From VXYL01 sp965243095 (GTDB taxonomy: Bacteria; Pseudomonadota; Gammaproteobacteria; Pseudomonadales; Azotimanducaceae), in the NCBI GenBank assembly GCA_965243095.1, contig OZ251530.1, positions 2,790,001-2,854,000 on the forward strand: DNA of 64,000 nt. The letters run 5' to 3'. Under the pieces are notes generated by a model. The model saw only the letters and a list, made by a program, of their open reading frames with translations, searched no databases and was not told the DNA's origin. A program made the translations under genes and the position numbers. This document shows, piece by piece, positions 40,101 to 44,821 of the stretch (the stretch's first letter is position 1; the number at the start of each line of letters is the position of its first letter).

Positions 40101-41441
40101 CGGCGATTCGGCCCGGTGCGCCTGCCGCTGCGCGCCCGCTCGGCGGCGCACTTCAACTCGACGGACTTGGAGAACGGCAACGCCGCCAAGGGTTTGGCGG
40201 AAGGCATCGGCCCGCCGGCGCGGGGCAGCTGGCGGCTGCTCGTGTCGTCAACGCTGGACATCGAGGTGCTGGCCTATCTGCGCGCGTCCGAGGGCTTCCT
40301 GACCACCATGCACGGCGAGCTGCGCCGCGACGGCGATTCGCTGTCGGCGTTCGTCTTCAATCCGGCGAGCAACCGCGCCCAGCGCAGTTCGCTGCGCGTC
40401 CACAACCCGGGCGCGGTGGAGGCGCGGGTGTGGCCGTGGGGCGTGGACGACGCCGGCCGCGGCCGGCTGGCGGCGCCGCTGACGGCGCGCGCCGGCGCGA
40501 CGATCTCGGTCTCGGCGCGCTCTCTGGAGTCGTCCCGCCGCGGCGGCCGCGGCCTGGGCAATGGCGAAGGCAAGTGGCGGCTGCGCCTGGGCGCGCCGTG
40601 GCCGCTGTCGGCGCTGGCGCTGCTGGAAAGCCCGACCGGCCAACTCTCGAACCTCTCCGCGGCGCCGGTGTACGCCGGCTGGGCGGACGCCTCGGCCGGC
40701 GCGTCGGACTGGTCCTCCTGGGCCAACCGGGCGCTACTCCTGCCGCTCTTTCCCTCGGCCCCGTCCTCGTCGTCCGCCGCAGGCCGCGAGGGCTTCGCCC
40801 GCGTCGCCAACCTCGGCCCGTGGCAGGGCTGGGCCGAGGTGGCGGCGGTGGACGACGCCGGCGTCCGCGCGGGGCCCGTCCGCCTGCGCCTGCCGCCCCG
40901 CACCGTCGTCCACTTCAACTCCGCGGACTTGGAGAACGGCAACGCCGCCAAGGGCCTGCCGGAGGGCGTGGGCGCGCCGACCCGGGGCGCGTGGCGCCTG
41001 GAGCTGCGCGGCAACGTGGCATTCGCCGCCGCGGCCTACGCCCGCCACGCCGACGGCTTCCTGACCAGCCTGCACGAGACCGCCCCGACAGCGGACGGCG
41101 ACGCCCGCGTGGCGGTGTTCAACCCGGCGTCCAACACCCGCCAGCGCAGCCTCCTGCGCTTGGCCAACGACGGCACCGAGCCGGCGCAAGCGACGATCAC
41201 CGGCTTGGACGACGCCGGCGCCGAAGCGGGCCCGGTGGTCGTCACCGTGCCGGCCGGCGAGGCCCTGACCCTAACCGCCGTGCAACTGGAGCAGGGCGGC
41301 GAGGGCCTGAACGGCGCCCTCGGCGCCGGCGCCGGCAAGTGGCGCTTGACCGTCGCCTTCGACAACCCGCTCGTGGTGATGAGCCTGATGGAGAGCCCCG
41401 CCGGCCATCTCTCCAACCTCTCCGCCACTGCACGGCCCTAG
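25182..41441 (+). CDS. giant LRR surface protein 2, 5,419 aa (14 sandwich repeats, 6 GLUG modules, 5 Ig, FN3, LRR)
   Basis: An exported protein with signal peptide (LAALVAGVLFAAGAHAQ). Six modules start with a DYDTDEDGLIEI-like calcium loop (25609, 27664, 29659, 31742, 33500, 34520), each leading into DxDGDG loops and GLUG beta-helix repeats (GGLVG, ASYSTGAV). Most are followed by a putative Ig domain with a Cys pair (GLPPGMSFD, ICG-PT) and Calx-beta-like sandwiches; I count 14 copies of the NWNTAQTVTVTA signature. Then come FN3 (about residues 4420-4510), an LRR domain (about 4520-4930) and the C-terminal repeat region (4936-5419), ending SPAGHLSNLSATARP. There is no LPXTG or PEP-CTERM signal. 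A calcium-binding adhesin is likely. The start could instead be GTG 25080. Confidence 0.88.
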   Translation: MLQCKKVDWRLAALVAGVLFAAGAHAQTAAIVANPASVAVNEGASATYTVALATQPSAAVTVTVASDNTDVTADTSTTSGIQTTLSFSTTNWSTAQTVTVAAAGDSGSADETATLSHTATGGDYASVTRTVFVAVQDDEQTGTDYDTDEDGLIEIDSLDQFNAMRWDLDGDGTVSAGDTPNYTSAFPGAAAGMGCPDRGDADDNPDPCEGYELTSDLDFDTNGSGATWTGDPASPDVDPNDAYYNNSGGFEPIGYRYGTRFNTTFHGAGHVISNLFNSSSAHDVGVFGATGTSARIVAVGFRNLRVRGWSQVGGLVGHNQGRIAGVWVTGNVHGGNAVGGLVGATQTASSVIVASYSRATVHANSQSAGLVGWNDSGSSIRASYSTGAAGGTDGFSRGTGTVVASYWDTTLSAIADDGDANPPEGRTSVQLRAPIEYGASGLYAAWDDQDVDGDGASGESVDDDAWDFGTSAQHPVLKFGGFDTAVQFEAQPPNFGTGTVSNITDARTGVSRTIQIPAATHAGAVTYTVVGLPPGMSFDADGTGACSALRTICGAPTRTGTFTVIVTAANADGSASSTLSFQITVGGVDVDAVATTTAVVEAGPIALDEDTNGTSSQDYRVRLTSAPTATVTVTFASADTGAVAVDASTSTGGVQTTLSFNTANWNTWQTASASIVQDTDFLDETVAITHAASGGGYNGQTATLTVTVADDEPVPEVLVDANPNTAAIDAGPLVLRENSAPSRNYAVQLSSQPPTSTTVTFSSDNAAVTLSHSALTFTNANWNTAQTVTATTTPDADAVDEAADVVHALARTDSATTLRVGVRDAQRTGTDYDTDEDGLIEIDSLAKLNAMRWDLDGNGGATAASYATAFPAASTGMGCPDRGLGNDAPEPCVGYELTSDLDFAGSAWEFGWDPIGPASTPSDATHFNAVFDGNGHSIRNLFVNAHRNYSGLFAALRGSAVVRSLGLPNARVTEGLGSVAPLAGALWGRVAAVWASGRVVGNTNVGGLVGAAQAGSSIAASYSNAAVACGTGSVGGLAGWNQGTIEASYATGAVTGGCSISNKSGLAGGTGTVAASYWDTDLSDIPDDDDADPPEGRSTIQLQTPTQYGASGLYADWDDHDVDGNGTSDDAWHFGTIQQHPALKFGGFDPAAQFALQPPSFGSAAAPSATLRTGVSGNLQVPQAAHPRAVSYTATGLPPGMAFGSACGARNICGRPTRAGTYAVTVWAANAAGARTRFGFTLDVGGIEIDTDAETPQVESGIVALAEDAASPARSKRYAVRLTSAPTGDVTVTITNTDTGAVTVDADAATSGLQSALTFATSTWATWQTVTLAVVVDADGADERATITHAASRGGYAGVSATLMATVADDETPAVVVDADPTTAGIEARRLTLNEATTESKNYGVYLAVRPSATVRVAVASSDTGAARVNRSQLTFTTTNWRTAQTVRVTAQSDGDALDESLFVTHAASGAGEYAGLAEQLTVVVQDDETHSGDYDDNDNDLIDVRSLAQLNAARWDLNGDGAVAPGDAANYAAAFPNAAAGMGCPNTCAGYELRNDLDFDADGDGSTWEEVDGTVVADADDDWYNNGNGWQAIGGYNATFKGNGHTIANLFSSDPGTGGGWVGLFGRLESNSRVESVGVVNAYMRTGKDSAGILGGETLGTIAACYTTGQVIGLGGAAQSVGGLIGQFRDGRIIASYSKASVNHSGRTGGLVGWFSGNNLVTRIDTSYSAGSVRGSGSEVGGLLGRNIFGESEVHSTYWDVMSSGRLTSGGALRAGLGLNTEDLQTPTSYTGFYSTWDDQDVDGDSTTGAAADADDDAWDFGTSEQYPALKFAGFDTASQFNALPTSFGGARVRDMTFQVGVVQSLQIPASYSGATPAYSATGLPPGMSFDGDGTGACGAAYTLCGAPTVAGTFAVVVNAVNLGGGAALSFTVTVEGILIDAVPSTADVDPGPLALEEMSSSTSNSRSYAVKLSAAPSASTTVTIVSADSGAVTVDTSTTTGLQDTLTFTTMNWNTAQTVTLAAVQDDDPVDETVLITHTASGGLDSTAYLTATVADDEPQRKLLFDVDPATAAIDPGPLLLEEGATPGREYAVKLPQAPSAAVTVTVASRSAAVTADANAAAGVQTMLTFTTMNWDTWQTVTATAAEDDDAVDEATSIDHVASGAADYAGVTTSLRVGVGDDERIGTDYDRDEDGLIDIDSLAKLNAVRWDLDGDGVSTNATGYDAAFPGASVAMGCPDGDDPDGLPDACTGYELVRDLDFDTDGDGATHASGTSDSGDAYHNGGSGWDPIGVDAAQFSTTFNGNGHVVRNLFISRGSRSVTALFSELRPNAEVRALGLPGAYVVGNWSTAALAGENYGRVAAVWASGRVQGLGNVGGLTGVLRQGGTILASYSTAAVACTGTSANHRAAGLAGLSQSTVAPSAITASYSTGAVTGACPSGSKSGLSSGGTVAASYWDATLSSISDDTDANPPEGRTTTQLQSPTSATGIYAAWDDQDVDDDGRSGEALDDDAWDFGTATQHPVLKFGGLDVALQFNSQGTDSAPSFGSATMANQTFPQGRPILPFQIPAATGGNGTLVYTAAGLPDGLALDSDGAGVCQFARAICGTPTTSGSAATVTITVSDHDDNTHASDRDTLTFDITVTAAAVAGGAVLIDADPTTAALDPGPLFLSEAATDANNALGYTVRLAEQPTATVTVAVTSDDTGAVTVSPGSLTFTTTNWAATQIVTATAVADSPDAVDESVTVTHAASGGGYTATSTLRVAVSDSERANTDYDTDENGLIEISTLAQLNAIRWDLDGDGTVAAGNQSNYNAAFGSASAGMGCPTGGCTGYELTRDLDFDTDGDGSTWSGATPASDSDDTYHNSGNGWAPIGADATPTDSTHFNATFDGNGHSIHNLFANAERGWSGLFAALRGSAVVRSLGLPNAHVRRGFTYAGALAGESWGRVEAVWTTGGVTANDAVGGLIGRTNSGATVVASYSTAAVECIETDANAIAGGLTGQNGGTVTASYSTGSVTGSCPNKHGLAGGSGTARGSYWDIEASAVATSGQGAGRTTAQLQGPTTPTGIYSGWDALDVDGDGDADEAPWHFGTSSQYPVLSYRGMDTVPQRGDYDLDDNGLIEVRTLAQLNAIRWDMDGDGAPISTSAAAYGKAFRNHRDDMGCPSDTTGDADLNDCAGYELENDLDFDTDGDGATWTDDGTFTADSGDAYYNGGSGWDPIGSSATPSDNTHFNATFDGQGNVIANLLVNRNRNHSGLFAALRSSAVVRSLGLPNARVRDGQGSVAPLAGTLAGRVAAVWASGAAAGQTNVGGLVGVIETGSTIVASYSMASAECESTAGTAHAGNLAALNSGTIAASYATGAVTGMCPVINRHGLAGAGVGDVVTASYWDVDLSGINDDSDSSPPEGVTSANLREPTGYSGIYADWDDQDVDGDTTAGEDPDDDAWDFGDQWQWPVLKFGGLDLALQIEAQPNMAPTFGSGTVPDKTYRKDFQIPAFQVPAASGGEGVGYTYSASGLPPGLSFEAPNCAARTVCGTPTAHTTGGQTVTIYAHDGDTNRADSDRASLTFEITVVTPTAAITSTNPAALTEANLDNATVTVALTDTAFASGVAQSHFTLTTNVPGLTVDALATVNAGDTSATLTLDHTGADFTAVRTIAVNVAAAAHDLPGTVTTATIPVTPTPGIALSRTMLALEEDPNAGGATNANVGTYTIRLTADPTTASGGFCAVNITAASDNADVTLDADTMPQTTLVTFSGVNWNTPQTITVTAADDGDSQNDAATIGHSRTGGSACTDGFFGTPTLPSLSVTVNDDETPAIVLDADPSTPNMDEAGPLELDELSTSSDNSKSYTVRLSAEPTQDVTVTITSGDTGAVTVGDTDGDSMNGVQNTLAFTSTSWNTPQAVTLSAVDDNDGVAESVTITHTASTTSQSEYSSLSATLTAEVTDDEAPGFVFDADPTTPATDEAGPLLLDEDQMSATNSANYTVRLSAQPTQDVTATITSANTAVVTVGDTDGGNPGVQNTLTFTTTNWATRQTVTLTAAQDDNGFNETVTIEHAAATTPASEYTNVSADFSATVNDDETPGITLSTSTLTVDERDSAPYTVVLDSEPVGGNVTVTITGAANGLTASPTRLVFNTANWDTPRTVRVSAADDQDSATETAMLLHTATGADYGGVSETLTAQSADDDLPGLLVSPEALTVREGRTAQYRVRLNTQPTAAVTVTVGGATAKLTADTDSTTPGDQTQLAFDATDWNRWKTVRVTGAEDGDGDDETVGLTHAATGATEYTGLALSARPGVTVTVTDDDEPTLELSQATLELSEGGGPAAEGVWEVRLANLAPNGTVSVAVTSGDPAVAIVGAPVTLSFDATTWRTWQTVRARAVDDDNAGSERVEVRHAASGANYGGAEAVLRVLVTDDEAPPDAPAGLTATPGDGEATLRWRNPRNPSITRYEYRYAEEGDRLGSWRAVSGARAGTTSLTVSGLNNGRAYEFELRAGNEIGDSPAARTAVRLAGAPGATVHLPDATLAAAARAAVGKSASDPLTAGDLAMVLELDLSLPAPATGGERGEPVRDLRGIEAMVNLRRLWVDHNAVADISPLLPLRYLVLVSLRGNPLTSDSVYVYATSLRARGVEVLLDGATLATVTDPGLRRALEIALGKDSGATLTEGDLLTLSSLSAGSAGVASLSGLEAASRLESLTLSGNAPAAGGVAMDLSPLAGLGSLRHLDLSDNDLADISALTGLTGLRELLLSGNALRDLSPLSNLDELRSLTLSNNGLTDVSALSGLSSLRQLWLAGNELESVRPLRRLRSLIYLHLGDNRISDISPLSWLADLRRMWLPGNRVEDLSALSGLWSLQRLDLSRNRVWDVSPLSRLPELSQLRLGWNLVEDISTLSGHRGLTDGGTLGLRGNPLRSAALRRHVPDLRADGAAVVVGWPAPLLPAAADPSGRSGFVRVLNRSDADGDILIEALDESGRRFGPVRLPLRARSAAHFNSTDLENGNAAKGLAEGIGPPARGSWRLLVSSTLDIEVLAYLRASEGFLTTMHGELRRDGDSLSAFVFNPASNRAQRSSLRVHNPGAVEARVWPWGVDDAGRGRLAAPLTARAGATISVSARSLESSRRGGRGLGNGEGKWRLRLGAPWPLSALALLESPTGQLSNLSAAPVYAGWADASAGASDWSSWANRALLLPLFPSAPSSSSAAGREGFARVANLGPWQGWAEVAAVDDAGVRAGPVRLRLPPRTVVHFNSADLENGNAAKGLPEGVGAPTRGAWRLELRGNVAFAAAAYARHADGFLTSLHETAPTADGDARVAVFNPASNTRQRSLLRLANDGTEPAQATITGLDDAGAEAGPVVVTVPAGEALTLTAVQLEQGGEGLNGALGAGAGKWRLTVAFDNPLVVMSLMESPAGHLSNLSATARP
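25609..35600 (+). repeat. six tandem long modules inside giant gene 2
   Basis: Each module begins with the DYD-x-D-x-(D/N)GLIEI motif and ends after the GLUG/Ig part. Module starts are spaced 2055, 1995, 2083, 1758 and 1020 nt apart, so most units are about 2 kb. Sequence similarity between units is high enough to allow unequal crossing-over and loss or gain of modules. Confidence 0.7.
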
Positions 41442-41447
41442 CCGCGT

Positions 41448-41475
41448 TTGACATCAGTGCCGGAAAAGCTATGAT
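41448..41475 (+). promoter_or_regulatory. sigma-70 promoter of the tRNA pair
   Basis: TTGACA (41448-41453), 16-nt spacer and TATGAT (41470-41475) lie about 10 nt before the tRNA-Val gene and just after the stop of giant gene 2. Confidence 0.75.
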
Positions 41476-41485
41476 CCGCGCCCGC

Positions 41486-41561
41486 GGGTGTTTAGCTCAG
41501 TTGGGAGAGCGACGGCCTTACAAGCCGTAGGTCGCAGGTTCAAGCCCTGCAACACCCACCA
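41486..41561 (+). tRNA. tRNA-Val (anticodon TAC)
   Basis: A 76-nt cloverleaf. The acceptor stem GGGTGTT pairs with AACACCC; the anticodon stem ACGGC/GCCGT encloses loop CTTACAA (anticodon TAC); the T arm is GCAGGTTCAAGCCCTGC; CCA is encoded. Confidence 0.97.
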
Positions 41562-41562
41562 C

Positions 41563-41639
41563 GGAGCGGTAGTTCAGCTGGTTAGAATATCGGCCTGTCA
41601 CGCCGGAGGTCGCGGGTTCGAGTCCCGTCCGCTCCGCCA
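41563..41639 (+). tRNA. tRNA-Asp (anticodon GTC)
   Basis: A 77-nt cloverleaf. The acceptor stem GGAGCGG pairs with CCGCTCC; the anticodon arm CGGCCTGTCACGCCG has anticodon GTC; the T arm is GCGGGTTCGAGTCCCGT; CCA is encoded. It lies 1 nt after tRNA-Val, in the same transcript. Confidence 0.97.
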
Positions 41640-41814
41640 GCTTTCGTTGGCGCGGTGCAACTTTGTTGCCCACCTGCGCCGCCGCCGAGGCTTCGTTCGC
41701 GCGCTGTCGTGGGCGGGTGTGTTGTCGCAACGTCGGTCCGTTTGGGGTGATGCTGTGGACGGGTGCAAATTGACCATCGCAGACTTGGCGCGGCCTGCAG
41801 CCGTCGTTGGCGCA

Positions 41815-44800
41815 ATGTGGCGTCCTAGCGGCGGAGCGGATGTCCGCGAGCGCGGCGCGTTGCTGCGCCGGCGCATCCTTTTCTTGCCTTTGGCGGCGCT
41901 TTTGGTCTTTGCCCAGCCGGCCGCCGCGCAGTCCATTCCCGGCGTCGAGATCACGGCGACCATCTCGGTCGATCCGCCGGCCGCGACCTTGTGGGAAAAG
42001 CACCCCACGGCCTACCCGGGCATCGGCATTTCCCCCGCGTACCTGCTGCCCAGGACGACGCCGCAGGACATCACCGTGTCCGGCGGGAGCTTCAGCTTTC
42101 GCCACTATTTCTGCGTATCCAAGCAGATCGAAGAAATCCAACCGGCGCGCCAAGACGAATGTCAGCTCATCGCCCAGCGCGGCACGCCCACCTCGGTCGC
42201 GCTGACGGAAGCGATGATCGACCACCGCGGCGTGGCTTGGCACATCGCCGTGGGGAACCGGCGCAGCTTGCGGGCGCAGTGGCTGCCGATTCCCGGGGCG
42301 CAGGCGGTGGTCTTCGCGCTGGCGTCCGAGTCCGCGCAGACCGAATACGTGGCCGAGATTCATCCCAACGCGAATGGCTTGCGCATAACGTCCACGGGTT
42401 CGGGTGCCGCCACCGTTCGCGTGGGCACTGGCGCGGTCGAGACCGTTGCTTCCGGGACGACGCATGTGATCGCCGGATTGGACCCCGGGACAAACGCCCT
42501 GACCATCACGGTCGGCGCCGCCACCTACACCGCCACGTTGACCCGCAGCTTGTTCGCCGACGGGGCGGTGCGCGGGGCGGTGCGCCAAGCGCTCGGCAAG
42601 GCGGCTGGCGAGGAGCTGGAGGCGGACGACCTGTTGGCCTTGCGCACGTTGAACTTGAACGGCGCTGGCGTACAGGACCTTGGAGGTTTGCGCGCGGCGA
42701 CCAATTTGGATTGGCTGTCCGCGGACGGCAACGCCCTGCGGAGTGTGGCGGAGCTGGCGTCGTTGCGTTCGCTTTCCTGGCTGAGTCTTTCGGACAACTC
42801 CATAACGAACCTTGAGCCGCTGTCCGGCTTGACGGCGTTGCGGACGCTGTACCTGGGCGGCAACTCGGTGTCCGACCTCGCCCCGCTCGCCGGCTTGACG
42901 GAAGTCGGGGAACTCGTCTTGTCCAGCAACGCGGTGTCGAACCTTCGCCCGTTGTCGAATCTGGCGGCGCTGGAGCAACTTTGGTTGGACGACAACGCCA
43001 TCAGCGACGTCCAGCCGCTCTCGGCTCTTTACACGCTCCGCTACCTGCACCTCGGCCGCAACGACATAACAACCGTGCGGCCGCTCGGCGTGTTGACGAA
43101 CTTGCGCCGCCTGTGGCTGAACGACAACGCCGTGGAGGACATCGTCCCGCTGTGGCGGCTGGCCTCGCTCACGCGGCTGGATTTGCGGCGCAACCGGATA
43201 GCGGACATCTCGGCGCTGCGCCACCCCGCCAGGCTGAAGCGCCTGCGCTTGGGCGGCAATCGCGTCGCCGACATCGCCCCGCTGGTGCGCAACGGGGAGA
43301 TCGCCGCCGGCGACGCGGTGGAGCTGCGGGACAATCCGCTATCCGTCGCATCCGTCCAAGACCACGTTCCCGCCCTGCGTGCCGCCGGCGCCGCGGTGTT
43401 GATCGGCTGGCCGGTTTCCGTGTTTCCCGCGGCGGACGACGCCGCCGGACGGCAGGGCTTCGTGCGCGTGATCAACCATTCGGACGCCGCCGGCGAGGTG
43501 CTGGTGGAAGCGGTGGACGACGCCGGCGTGCGCGCCGACCCGGTGCGTTTGACCATCGGCGCACGGCAAGCGCGGCACTTCAACTCGGGGGATTTGGAAG
43601 CCGGCAACGCCGCCAAGGGGCTTTCCGCCGGAGTGGGCGCGCCCACGGCGGGCGGTTGGCGGCTCGCGCTTTGGTCCGCGCTGGACATCGAGGTGTTGGC
43701 CTACCTGCGCGCCGAGGATGGCTTCCTCACCAGCGTTCACGATCGGTTGGCGCACGACGCCGACGACGTGCTGCGCGCCCCGATCTTCAATCCGGGGCGC
43801 AACCGCGACCAAGCCAGCGCGCTGCGCCTCGTCAATCCGAACGGCGCCGCGGCGACGGTCTCGGTGTGGGGCGTGGACGACCGCGGCGTCGGCCGATTGG
43901 CCACCGGTCTCTCGGTGCCGCCGGGCGGCGCGCTCACGGTGCCGGCCACGCGCTTGGAGGCGTTTCGCATTGGCGACGGCGGACGCGGCTTTGGCCGCGG
44001 GTCTGGCAAATGGCGGTTGCGGATAAGCGACGTTTGGCCGGTGGAGGCGGTCAGCTTGGCGACCAACGCCAGCGGGCACATGACCAACTTGTCCTCGTCG
44101 GCGATGGACAGCGCAGGCGGGACGGTGCGTTTGCCGCTGTTTCCGGCCGCCTCCAACGACACCCGACAGGGTTTCGTGCGCTTGATGAACCGCAGCCGCC
44201 GCGACGGTGTGGTGCGCATCACGCCGTTCGACGACGCCGGCGAATGTCCGGGCGCGGTGGAGCTGCCGCTGCCTCGATCGCAGACGGTTCACTTCAATTC
44301 GGAGGATTTGGAGAACGGCGCCCCGGACAAGGGGTTGGCGGAGGGGGTGGGGCCGCCCACGATGGGCGATTGGCGCTTGGATCTCGACTCGGAGTTGGCC
44401 ATTGACGCCTACGCCTACGTCCGCACCACCGACGGTTTCCTCACCGCCATGCACGATGCGGCGCCGATGACGGACAGCGTGGCGCATGTGGCCTTCTTCA
44501 ACCCGGCGAGCAATCAGCGCCAGCGCAGCCAGTTGCGCCTGATCAACAACGGCGCTGACCCGGTGAAGGCGAAAATCACCGGCGTGGACGACGCCGGCGA
44601 GGCCGGTGGGTTGGTGCGCGTGACGGTGCCCGCGGGGCAGGCGTTGACGTTTTCGGCGGTGGATTTGGAGTCCGGCTCGGCCGCGCTTGCCGGCGCGCTG
44701 GGCGATGGCGCCGGCAAGTGGCGCTTGGCGGTGGATGTGGACGCGCCGCTGGTGGTGATGAGCCTTCTCGCAAGCCCGGGCGGCCATCTAACCAACCTCT

Positions 44801-44820
44801 CCACCGCGCCAAGGCCCTGA
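41815..44820 (+). CDS. LRR surface protein 3, about 1,001 aa
   Basis: The smallest of the three related exported proteins. A basic start and hydrophobic stretch (RRILFLPLAALLVFAQPAAAQ) form the signal peptide. Residues about 40-150 match no domain I know and hold a Cys pair (FCVSKQ, DECQ). Residues about 155-245 look like a cadherin-like beta-sandwich ending YTATLTR. An LRR N-cap (AVRQALGKAAGEELEADDL) and about eleven LRRs (NLDWLSADGNAL, RTLYLGGNSVSDL) span 275-528. The C-terminal repeat region, with RHFNSGDLEAGNAAKG and FNPASNQRQRSQLRL, ends SPGGHLTNLSTAPRP. The ATG at 41815 is chosen; upstream starts would run into the tRNA genes. Confidence 0.85.
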   Translation: MWRPSGGADVRERGALLRRRILFLPLAALLVFAQPAAAQSIPGVEITATISVDPPAATLWEKHPTAYPGIGISPAYLLPRTTPQDITVSGGSFSFRHYFCVSKQIEEIQPARQDECQLIAQRGTPTSVALTEAMIDHRGVAWHIAVGNRRSLRAQWLPIPGAQAVVFALASESAQTEYVAEIHPNANGLRITSTGSGAATVRVGTGAVETVASGTTHVIAGLDPGTNALTITVGAATYTATLTRSLFADGAVRGAVRQALGKAAGEELEADDLLALRTLNLNGAGVQDLGGLRAATNLDWLSADGNALRSVAELASLRSLSWLSLSDNSITNLEPLSGLTALRTLYLGGNSVSDLAPLAGLTEVGELVLSSNAVSNLRPLSNLAALEQLWLDDNAISDVQPLSALYTLRYLHLGRNDITTVRPLGVLTNLRRLWLNDNAVEDIVPLWRLASLTRLDLRRNRIADISALRHPARLKRLRLGGNRVADIAPLVRNGEIAAGDAVELRDNPLSVASVQDHVPALRAAGAAVLIGWPVSVFPAADDAAGRQGFVRVINHSDAAGEVLVEAVDDAGVRADPVRLTIGARQARHFNSGDLEAGNAAKGLSAGVGAPTAGGWRLALWSALDIEVLAYLRAEDGFLTSVHDRLAHDADDVLRAPIFNPGRNRDQASALRLVNPNGAAATVSVWGVDDRGVGRLATGLSVPPGGALTVPATRLEAFRIGDGGRGFGRGSGKWRLRISDVWPVEAVSLATNASGHMTNLSSSAMDSAGGTVRLPLFPAASNDTRQGFVRLMNRSRRDGVVRITPFDDAGECPGAVELPLPRSQTVHFNSEDLENGAPDKGLAEGVGPPTMGDWRLDLDSELAIDAYAYVRTTDGFLTAMHDAAPMTDSVAHVAFFNPASNQRQRSQLRLINNGADPVKAKITGVDDAGEAGGLVRVTVPAGQALTFSAVDLESGSAALAGALGDGAGKWRLAVDVDAPLVVMSLLASPGGHLTNLSTAPRP

Positions 44821-44821
44821 T

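Noticed and set aside
41486..41639. tRNA genes as the attachment site of a genomic island containing the giant genes
   Set aside because: No duplicated tRNA 3' end and no integrase gene are seen in the window.
41640..41660. Small hairpin after tRNA-Asp as a terminator
   Set aside because: Stem is short and no T-run follows.
41486..41814. Long open frame running through both tRNA genes into LRR protein 3
   Set aside because: The first part translates tRNA sequence (typical false peptide VVQLVRISACHAGG). The signal peptide begins at 41815.
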